Made by a program: the position numbers and the translations under genes
Part shown: positions 1 through 8,376 of the stretch, piece by piece
Numbering within the stretch: the stretch's first letter is position 1
Layout: every line of letters begins with the position of its first letter
NCBI GenBank assembly: GCA_944548615.1
Contig: OX155957.1
Coordinates: forward strand, 21,496,035-21,560,034
Direction of reading: 5' to 3'
Length of the DNA stretch: 64,000 nt
From: Micropterix aruncella
Taxonomy: Eukaryota; Arthropoda; Insecta; Lepidoptera; Micropterigidae
Notes under the pieces: model-generated
Seen by the model: the letters and a program-made list of their open reading frames with translations, nothing else
Told to the model about the DNA's origin: nothing
Databases searched by the model: none

Positions 1-222
1 ATGGCTTATCTTATTTACTTACTTAGCTTACCCTATCCCTTTCCCCTTACTTGAACCTGCATTTGTTTCATTGCTCATTGCGCTGTAACAATAGATTTAA
101 TTTAATTGTGAAAACTTTTAATTGGCCTTAGATGTATATATTATGTGTTAGTATTAAGTATAAAACGCTGTAAGTTTTCTGAAAAATAAAAATAAAAATA
201 AAATAAATAAAATAATAAATAT
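1..222 (+). repeat. A-rich tail, possible retroelement 3' end
   Basis: AT-rich sequence ending in an AAATA-type run at about 179-222. This looks like the 3' tail of a plus-strand retroposed sequence. No coding frame was recognised upstream within the window, so the parent element is unknown. Confidence 0.3.
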
Positions 223-999
223 TATTAAATATTTTTTATCTGTATCTAATTTTCGAATTGTTCAAAGGAACGTAATATTAATGTTGTATTTTACATTATT
301 TTTATTACTGTCCTTAATAATTTTGTTTGTTTATTTACTAGTCAATATGATAATTATTTTTGAAATTATTTAAGAATTTGATTAAAAGTATCGGAAAAGT
401 TTGTTGAAAACTTAGAAACTCTGAATTAGAAACTATACGAAACTAACTTAAAAACTATATAACTTAAAAAATCTGCGTTTAAATGTTCAACGTTCATACC
501 TTAGAATACCAATGTTCATACATTATAGTAAAGGAATTCCTATCAACTGGTCAAATACATAGAGCTTTATTGTATAACTTAGAAGTACAGATGTATTTTT
601 ATTATGTTATTATATTGATGTAATTATTATATTATTTTATAATTACTTTTTTTGAGGACCACATTTTAGGGCAATTCAGTTTCATTAGCATTTTACTAAA
701 ACTTTTACATGATTTATTGTAATATTATTGTCATTAATATTATAGTCATATTATTTTACATGATTTATTGTAATATTAGAGTCAGTTGGGTGACAGAATC
801 AAAAAAATGAAAAGGTTAAGGTTTTGCAATTCGGTTTCTCTTATTTTTTAAAGCAAAATCAATGTTTTATAGTAATTAATTTTTAAATAAATAATAAATT
901 GATACAAAGAGTTTGATATTGTTTGCCCACAAAGCGTACAATTTCAAGCACCATGCTTATTACCACAGAACACTCGTTGTGCTTATTACTTATCATATT

Positions 1000-1260
1000 T
1001 GTTCCTTGCTGTATGTCCGCACCAGACGGAAACATTTGTAAGAGATTTTTCAATTTCAGATTTAGTTGAAGATTATAGATCATTTTTGAATAATATTGAA
1101 GTATCATCAGCAAACAACATACGTAAGATAATCTAAAAGTTATTTTGTTATAGTCTGTGATCTTAGGAAAATCATTTACCTATAGTAAGAAGAGGAGTGG
1201 ACCTAGAATCGATCCTTAAGGCACTCCCCTTACAATAGCTAGTTTATCAGATTTTGTATT
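1000..1260 (-). pseudogene. Non-LTR retrotransposon reverse transcriptase relic
   Basis: On the minus strand two adjacent frames spell the core of a LINE reverse transcriptase. A GVP-x-GSILGPLLFLL box followed by VNDFP lies at about 1231-1165, and LFADDTSILF, the catalytic box, lies with its Asp-Asp at 1103-1108. The Q of the usual GVPQG and a Tyr further on are replaced by stop codons, and a frameshift separates the two boxes, so this is a dead copy. The GSILGPLLFL/ND and FADDTS style fits the CR1/L2/Jockey group. A more precise clade cannot be named. Neither end was found; sequence on both sides is AT-rich and degraded. Confidence 0.7.
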
Positions 1261-1261
1261 T

Positions 1262-2085
1262 CCTAACTTGTGCCGCTGATCAATAAGATCTTTGACCAGA
1301 CCCAAGCCACCAGTACCACCACATTGCGGTTTGATCCCATCAGATGAAAGTCAATTATGCATAGGCATGATGAAATAATTGATCGATATAACTCATTCGA
1401 CAGACCATACAGCTCAATAGTCTCGCGGACACAGATCAAATCGTGTTAAGGTCGGCGAATTAAAATGATTAGAATATAAAACGTAGCAAAAATAAACGAT
1501 CATACGAGATCATTATTGATTGGGCGGACATTTTTGCAAACTAGCGAATCATAACAATGTAATAATAATAATGTTAAGGTTAGCTGTAATATACTGCTTT
1601 TAGTAAAAATGCTCACTTTTTTTGTTAATCAAATAAAGTGTTTTATTATTAATATAATCTCCTATAATCTCTCAATATTCTGCAGTTGTATGGAATCGGT
1701 TGGGAATGACATTGAGATCGAGATCAATTAAAACATTTAAGGACCACTAGTTATTAAAGGAAGATGTTTAGAAACCAAAGATTTTTAATTTTTATTTTAA
1801 AATGATGACTTGTCAATTTGATTATTACTAATGTTTTTTAAAATTTTATCATGATTATGTTATTTCATTTTTGTTGTTTATGAATTTTTTGTGACTTTTT
1901 AATGTTGATTATTTTGATATTGATTATTATTATTGTAGATTTTTGATTCGTTTGATTTTGATTTACTTGTTTGTGATTTATTGAATTTAGGTTTTTTGGT
2001 TTATTTGATTTTTATTATTATATATATATACTAATTTTATTTTATAAGAATTATTTAGAGGGGCCTGTACCAATAATAGGTGTGG
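1262..2085. other. No feature recognised
   Basis: AT-rich sequence with long T-rich stretches. No RNA gene or coding frame was recognised. A weak continuation of the neighbouring RT relic may exist at 1262-1400 on the minus strand, but it is not convincing. Confidence 0.4.
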
Positions 2086-2119
2086 CCTGAAAACCAGCAT
2101 AAGAGATATCTTGATGCTC

Positions 2120-2530
2120 CGAAACAGTTTGACCGATCACCATGAAATTTGGCACATATATGCATTTTTTCATGAAGAAGCTTTTTATGGTTAGATTTAT
2201 CTGCTGACGTCAACTTCTGTACCGCTCAACCATTCGCCATGAAAATTGGTATACATAGACATTTGAGCCCGCATGATATTTTCGCGCTATTCACTTTATT
2301 GTAACGCCACGAGATAGCGCTACAGCACATCAACTTCTATACCACTCAACCGATCACAATGAAAATTGGTATACATAGACAGTTGAGCCCGCATAATATT
2401 TTCGCGCTATTCATTTCACTTTCGCGCGTTGCAGCACATCAACTTATATATCATTCAACCGATACCCATGAAAATTGGTATACATAGGTATTTGAACCCA
2501 GATATAACACAAGCAACGCCCGGTAATATT
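2120..2530 (+). repeat. Tandem repeat of about 120 bp, Helitron-like body
   Basis: The phrase ATGAAAATTGGTATACATAG recurs at about 2238, 2358 and 2467, with a weaker copy near 2140. It is followed in the complete units by TTGAGCCCGCATRATATTTTCGC, giving periods of 120 and about 110 bp. The array stops near CGCCCGGTAATATTTAG, which resembles a Helitron 3' end with the CTAG mutated. A similar array in opposite orientation lies at 50650-50990. Similar wording occurs in insect Helitron internal repeats; that assignment is inference. Confidence 0.55.
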
Positions 2531-2629
2531 TAGTTTTTTATATTATTTGCAGAGTTTGTAGTTTTATTGCATAGGCTTTGTCTGTTTTCAGTTTTAATTT
2601 TTAATTTTATGTTTTTGTCTATATTTTTA

Positions 2630-3660
2630 ACCCCACTTTTATAACCTCAATTTTCTAATCTACCGTGTTTAGAGGAAACACGGCAGAATCCACCAAAACC
2701 CAAAAGAATGAATGTATAAGGACGCCACCTTACTTTTAAAGATAAAGAAGGAAACTAATTTAAAAAAAAAATATACCAGAAAGAAATTTAAAAAAAAAGA
2801 AAAGGTAACCTAAAAAAAACAATCTCAGAGGGTGGGCTATATGATCGGCACTGGATTTGGCCAACAGAAAACCTTTTTCCTCAGACACACAAAAGACTAA
2901 AGCACACAAAAAGAAACACAAGGTTATGTGAAAGCAGGCCTTCTTCTAGTCCCGCCTTATCGGCGCGTCACATGTGCTCCAGCCAAATAAAAGTCCAATT
3001 TCCGAATACGAAGGCAAATTCCTTGACGTGGAGGCAAGTCCCGTCACATTCAGCGATGATTTCGTCACTTAATTAGCAGCAGTTCAAATAAGCATAAAAA
3101 CAGATGTACAAAGGTGCCGCAAAGCTACGATCAATAGAAAAATAATCTGTTAAAATCGCGAGGATCCTATTTGAAAAGCACCCCAAAAGAAAATTAAATG
3201 CTCACCAGAAAAGTCACGCACACTTCACATAAAAAATTTAACCGCCAGGCGGTCAATCTCCGGCATTTCTCCCTTACGGCGGTTGCCAATCTCCTCGACC
3301 GAACCTGTGCGACCGCCCTGGAGCCATGGTCAATCGAAATAGAACGATCTCGAGCGAAAGTCGCCGAAGATTACGTCAAAAACGGCTTGAACGCCGTTAA
3401 TAATAAAAAAAACAAAGCCGCGGCCTCAACCAATCACGTGAGAGCTCGGGTTTAGCCGGCTGAGAGGCGCAAAGTTTCGTATTTCGCAATTTTGGGTTAT
3501 AACTGTCAAAGTATGGGAGACACGTACGGAAATCGCGAAAAAACAACAGGAAACATAAAAAAACACGGGAAACCATGAAAAACAGGTGCAGCGAACATAA
3601 TCTGCACAAAGGCGCGAAAACAAAACAACAAAATATGCGGTTTTTGTTACATTATTGACA
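2630..3660. other. Unassigned region with GC-richer island
   Basis: Contains A-rich stretches at 2740-2820 and a GC-richer block at about 2940-3480. A short open frame of 85 codons (3198-3455, +) lies inside the block but has no domain I recognise and no family support. The block could be part of an LTR, a promoter or an exon of an unknown element. I see no decisive signal. Confidence 0.3.
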
Positions 3661-4035
3661 GCTGCAAATAAATATTTAATATTATTATTATAACAACACT
3701 TTATAGCATCCTTTCCAAAACTTCTACATATAATGTATGCATCTCTTCGTATCGTTTATACCAGCTTCATAGACCATAATATGATAAAGTTGAACATAAT
3801 ATGCTGATGAATATTCTGCAATAAAAAACCATAAAAAGTAAATAAATTTTAAAAAGTAAATATATTCAAAAGAATAAAAAATACGACTGCCGTTACAGAA
3901 AGTAAACTATTTTATTTATAATTATGTTATTGCTGTTTTTTATAAAATATTTGTGGTTTATGTATATATCCATATAGATAGATACATGTAAATTTCTGGT
4001 AGGTACACAATCAGACCTTTCATTTGATACTACAC

Positions 4036-4740
4036 AAGATTTGATAATTTTATTTTTTTTTATTTTTTGTTAAAAACATACAGCATAAAAAAATAACATA
4101 TAAGCATATAACAGTAGTAAAGCCAATGATGTTTTAAATTATTTGCTGTATAAGGATTACAAAATATGCTAAACAATACAACACAAAGAAAACCAAAAAG
4201 AATTTAAAACTAACAGTTAAAATCGCTTTGTGGGAGTGTATGGGTGTTGGTGTGTGTTTGTGTGATGGAGAGCGTGTATGTGTGCGTGTGTGTGTGTTTG
4301 TATGTGTGTGTGCTTGTATGTATGTGTGTGTGGGTGTGTGTATCTGTAATGCAAATGTGCTTGTGAGTGCTTGTATGTGCATGCTAATTCAATCCGATCA
4401 AATAATCAGCTTTTCACGTACCTCCTTAACAAAGGATCGACTATTTTGATGGTTAAATATGTCAATATCGTTAAAGCATACATTGTATGCATAACGCGCG
4501 GCAATAACGAATTGGAACCATAGTTAGTGTTGAACCTTGGTACGTAAAAAGTTGAGTGAGCGCGTGCGAGTCGGGAAGGCGCTCGTATGCTCACCCTACT
4601 CAGGAGGTATGGACTGTCCAACCCAGTATGAACAATTTTATGTAGAATCGACACATCTGATACTACTCGCCGGTCCTCTAATGTCTCTAAACCATAGCGT
4701 TGCAGACCTTCAGCGTACGACAAGCCGTTGGAAATAAATA
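4036..4740 (-). mobile_element. 5'-truncated LINE inserted in repeat copy A
   Basis: A minus-strand frame at 4723-4406 encodes the C-terminal end of a non-LTR ORF2. It has a YAEGLQRYGLETLEDRR start, a KIVHTGLDSPYLL helix, an 'R-x-P-S-R-x-A-R' stretch and an 'FNTNYGSNSLLPRVMH' end, which follow the usual post-RT region. The 3' UTR contains a TG microsatellite. The element ends in a T-rich run near 4045-4065, which is an A tail on the minus strand. The host repeat resumes exactly on either side. The 5' truncation removes the endonuclease and the RT core, so it is non-functional. Clade uncertain (Jockey-like group). Confidence 0.65.
4228..4345. repeat. (TG)n microsatellite
   Basis: Imperfect TGTG/TATG run within the 3' UTR of the truncated LINE. 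Open frames on both strands here are low-complexity artefacts. Confidence 0.85.
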
Positions 4741-5285
4741 ATACTATTTACGTTAATTTATGGACATTTGAACAATCTTTATTTGATATTTGGATAGTTA
4801 AGGTAACATATGACACTCGGGATAACATAATGATTCTAACAATACCACATACTTCTTAATCAGTCCGAGCGTTTAGAACGAAAACACATAGGGGAGAGTC
4901 GGTTATATTGGACCGGTTTAAAAGTTTTTTTTTTTTTTACTGGTTAGGGTCCAGTTACACTTTCTAATAAATTTTTATATTGAAGACTACTTATTAATAT
5001 ATAAGAACAAGTAGTGTTCAAATGTTTCCAACCACATGAATCTATATATGAAATTAAAAAAATGAAACGTGTGAAACGGTTCATATTCCCAGACTGGTTT
5101 GATAAATTGGACCATGGGGTCGGAAAATTGGACCTAGGAATTGGTCGGATCTTGTTTTTTTTTGTAATATATAAAACAATACGTAAAATATAGTGAAAAC
5201 AATTATGAAATAAAACAACTTGTTAATATGCATTTTTATTAAGTGAAGTAAAAAGTACACGTTAAGTACAAAGAAGACCAATCTG

Positions 5286-6000
5286 TTAATTTTGAATACA
5301 TTTCTCACAAATGTCTGGGTTGCTTAGGCATCTTTCTAGGTTCCATTTGTGGCACCTAACACATTTAACCCAGTCTTCTTTTGGACCCTTTTTATCATAA
5401 TAATCCCTAATCATAATAATTCGCAATGATAATTGATTCGGCATCCGAGTCACTACTGCTGCTATATTTCTTTGATTTTATGCTCCTCACTAATTTGATT
5501 GCTCTTGAAGTTTTCAATTTCGATGTTCTCCTTGTTTTATTTTCGACCGACGCCTTCGTTTTCTTTCCAATTCCCTTTCCCTTTTTAGTTGTGTACGCTG
5601 GCTCTATTTGTGGTTTCTAGCTCTGACACCTTTAAATCGCTGCTTCCAGATCGTTTTTGTAAGGACTGGATGATAATTTAGCCGCTTTCTGAGCTCCACG
5701 TGACTTTTTTGTGGTTTCAGCCTTGGGAGTTGGAGATAGAGTTTCAATCGAAACTTTCAGGTGACTCGCTCTTGAGGTTGATGGGATTGCTTGGTCTGAA
5801 TTTTCATTGGAGGTTGCCGGTACCTAGGTACTACTTGAGCAGGAGTCTCACTGGTGCTTTAGATTGTTCCGAATCTTGTTTCTTGATTTTCGAGCATCAG
5901 AAGCTGCAAAATGATGGTCTTGGAACACACGCCTGTCAATGGGCCAAACACTAGAAGACTTGAACCCATTTGTAGCATTACCAATTGTTGTTGACGGGTA
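5286..6000 (-). pseudogene. pogo-like transposase, C-terminal part
   Basis: Minus-strand frames read ATNGFKSSSVWPIDRRVF (about 5973-5915), the conserved segment after the DDE core of pogo/Tigger transposases. A Ser/Lys-rich stretch follows, then a Cys-rich end, WVKCVRCHKWNLERC...CEKC, just before the stop at 5286-5288. That end is a C-x2-C and C-x2-C pattern like the zinc-binding tail of many insect pogo-like transposases. Stops and frameshifts interrupt the frame, so no protein is made. The N-terminal part lies beyond the inserted retrotransposon. Confidence 0.75.
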
Positions 6001-6676
6001 GCAGTAACAGTAACATGAACGAAAAAGTGCTCCGAGGAAATAGCTTTATTTTTAATATTAAAAGTGAAAATTAAAACGTCTCACCTTGATTTTTTAAGTG
6101 ATAATATCAGTATTGTTGAGTTCATATAAAATCAGTGCCTATATGCAACGCAGTGAGTAAATCCAGACACATTTTTATAATCCACTCAACTGAAGATTTA
6201 AAATAACGATCAGGATAGGATAACATACTTGTTACCTTCTCGATATTATGGAACAACGCACTTTGTAAACAAATAAGTGCACAGCTCTACTCACAACACA
6301 ATAAACACAGGCCAAATAGACGAAGGATTTGACGACTCGATATACAATCAATCAACTTATTTATGCACTCGTATCACCGATATATCGCGAAACCGCAAGC
6401 TGCTGTAATTTATGAAGTTTTTTCATATTATTTGGAACAGAAATCACGACGCATTTCGGAGCAGCCCGAGTGACACACGAAATTTTTCAACAAACTAATA
6501 GTCCTACCCGCATAATAATATACGATCGTGCGCGAGCGAAACGGGCTTGTCTGTGGTATAAAAAAGTAAAGCCGGATCTACATTTGAATTCTAATTGATT
6601 TAATTATTAATGACGTTGGCACTGCCACTGAAGATTAAGTGTAAATATTGATAGACAAGAGTCAGCGGTAAGGATT

Positions 6677-8350
6677 TTGGTACGTGGAACTGCAATATAT
6701 AATATATTATTATTTAGACATATTTGCAATTACGAAAACCTAATACATCCTATGGATTGCAATACAAGAATAACAAGAAGTATGATGAAATTGACAGACA
6801 ACATTTCAGACGGAAATGAGACTGCGACAGGACATAATCATGACACTACTATGAGGCCATTATCAGAAGCAACAGAAAAATATGAGGCATTAAGCGAAGA
6901 ATATGAGTCAATTAACAATGTAATAAAAACCTTGGGTTTACAGCTGGAAACCGCAAATAGCGAGAAATTGAAACTGATTAACCAGCATAATGACGACTAT
7001 ATGGAATTTGATAAAGTATGCAAAGATAATATTAAATTAAAAACACAACTGGCTAAGCTGAAATACGAAATGGACGAAGCAGTTAGTAACCATTCCAATG
7101 CCATATCAAGGCTTGCCGATTATGAAAGACAACGATCTGAGTTTAAAGATATCCACGATTATGTTACATCACTAGAGAAGAAAATCGCTAAGTATGAACG
7201 GAAGGTCGCACTCTACTCCAACAAACAAGAGGAGCAATTATTCAACAGTATCAAAAGTGAAACCAAAAAGGACACTAAAATATTAAAGATGACTAAATCA
7301 ATCAAAGAAAAGGAAGCCGAATGTGCTTTACTAATCGAATCTTTAAAAGAAAAAGAGTCGATTATAGCAAATTGTATTTGTTATAGGGCTAGTATCCCTT
7401 CTACCTCAACAAGCAATCCGTATATAGATAATAAGGACTTTCCCACGGAAACTAAACCGAGGAGAAATAAAGCCGCAAAAAAGAAAACAAGTTGTAAAAC
7501 TGACGGCACCGGAAAACCGAAAAAATCTAGTGTCTGTAAAAAGACTATCGAACATCAGCATAAAAATCAGACAGACAACACTAAGAAGGATCTCTCGAAG
7601 ATAACCAACGCTAAAGATAAAGACATCAACGTACCACGGCTTTTGGACATCGCAGCTCCCGCTAGAAAGAAATCGAGTATTGTGCGTCAGCCCAGCCTTA
7701 CCGATATGACCACGAAAAAGAAGGGCAACAAAGATCGCGTGTCGAAACCAGAAGCACTAATCAAACAGAGAAAAGTGCTGATCTTGACAGATGAAAATGG
7801 CAGGATGTGTGCAGGACTCTTAAAAGCGATGCTCCCTAAAAACTTCCAAGTAACAAGCATTACAAAAACAAATGCACAACTTTTTGGGGTGTGTAATGTT
7901 ACTAAAAATATGGTGTCAAACCTTGACAAAAATGACTACGTCATAGTAATGGGTGGCGTACACTACAGCTACCTTAATAACCAACGTAGGAAAGAGCACA
8001 CGCACTGTCTACTTGAAACCTGCTTAAAAAAATTGTTCGACTCGACAAAAAATACAAATATGGTAATGTGCAGCGTCCCTTATAGACTAGACGATAATCG
8101 TAACAATTACGATATTTACGACATTAATACGAATATAAATTTAATTGCGCTGTCAAACAAAGATGTAACTTTTGTGCCACTAGCAGATAGTCTGGAGGAA
8201 ATCGACTATGTTGTGAGAGGGTCGCACCTTAACTTAAGAGGAAAAAGAAAATTTACAGCAAATATTAAAGACGCAATCCTAAATGATATTATGAACAAAC
8301 AGCCGCCAAAAAACGGACCAGGACCACCGACGCCCCAAGGAAAAAGATAA
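6677..8350 (+). CDS. ORF1 protein of CR1/L2-type retrotransposon (coiled coil plus SGNH-like domain)
   Basis: 557 codons from the first ATG; the in-frame ATG at 6752 (residue 26, MDCNTRITRS) is an equally good start. Residues about 60-220 are a long heptad-rich coiled coil, expected to oligomerise the RNA-binding particle. Residues about 235-330 are Lys/Arg-rich and probably bind RNA. Residues about 365-545 look like the SGNH-hydrolase (esterase) fold found in ORF1 of CR1 and L2 elements. Block I is LTDENGRM (372-377 for DENGRM), block III VMGGVHY (425-430) and block V GSHLNLRGK (H517). The usual nucleophile Ser of block I (DS-x-G) is Glu here, and the block III Asn-Asp is His-Tyr, so esterase activity is doubtful. 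No CCHC knuckles are present. A -1 slippery heptamer lies near the 3' end. Confidence 0.85.
   Translation: MVRGTAIYNILLFRHICNYENLIHPMDCNTRITRSMMKLTDNISDGNETATGHNHDTTMRPLSEATEKYEALSEEYESINNVIKTLGLQLETANSEKLKLINQHNDDYMEFDKVCKDNIKLKTQLAKLKYEMDEAVSNHSNAISRLADYERQRSEFKDIHDYVTSLEKKIAKYERKVALYSNKQEEQLFNSIKSETKKDTKILKMTKSIKEKEAECALLIESLKEKESIIANCICYRASIPSTSTSNPYIDNKDFPTETKPRRNKAAKKKTSCKTDGTGKPKKSSVCKKTIEHQHKNQTDNTKKDLSKITNAKDKDINVPRLLDIAAPARKKSSIVRQPSLTDMTTKKKGNKDRVSKPEALIKQRKVLILTDENGRMCAGLLKAMLPKNFQVTSITKTNAQLFGVCNVTKNMVSNLDKNDYVIVMGGVHYSYLNNQRRKEHTHCLLETCLKKLFDSTKNTNMVMCSVPYRLDDNRNNYDIYDINTNINLIALSNKDVTFVPLADSLEEIDYVVRGSHLNLRGKRKFTANIKDAILNDIMNKQPPKNGPGPPTPQGKR
8308..8314 (+). promoter_or_regulatory. 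Predicted -1 ribosomal frameshift site, A_AAA_AAC
   Basis: In the ORF1 frame the codons are CCA AAA AAC, so A_AAA_AAC has exactly the X_XXY_YYZ phase of a -1 slippery heptamer. The -1 frame is open from 8287 (after TGA at 8284-8286) through the end of ORF2. The ORF1 stop is 34 nt further on. I see no clear pseudoknot at the usual 5-9 nt spacing; a 6-bp stem, AGGAAA with TTTCCT, begins 24 nt downstream. Confidence 0.6.
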
Positions 8351-8376
8351 CGGATTCTGAAGCTTCTTTCCTCAAA

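Noticed and set aside
3198..3455. 85-codon ORF as a gene
   Set aside because: No domain, no supporting context, and only one of several overlapping open frames in a GC-richer block.
2690..3660. LTR of a retrovirus-like element
   Set aside because: No matching second LTR, primer-binding site, polypurine tract or gag/pol frame found in the window.
4228..4449. ORFs across the TG microsatellite (also 16313-16540 and 18648-18926)
   Set aside because: Low-complexity translations of simple repeats.
7687..7929. Antisense and shadow ORFs within the CR1/L2-type ORFs (also 8206-8621, 9888-10094)
   Set aside because: They overlap strongly supported sense frames and have no motif.
8338..8372. Stem AGGAAA/TTTCCT as the frameshift stimulator
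   Set aside because: It starts 24 nt after the heptamer, too far for the usual stimulatory position, and has only six pairs.
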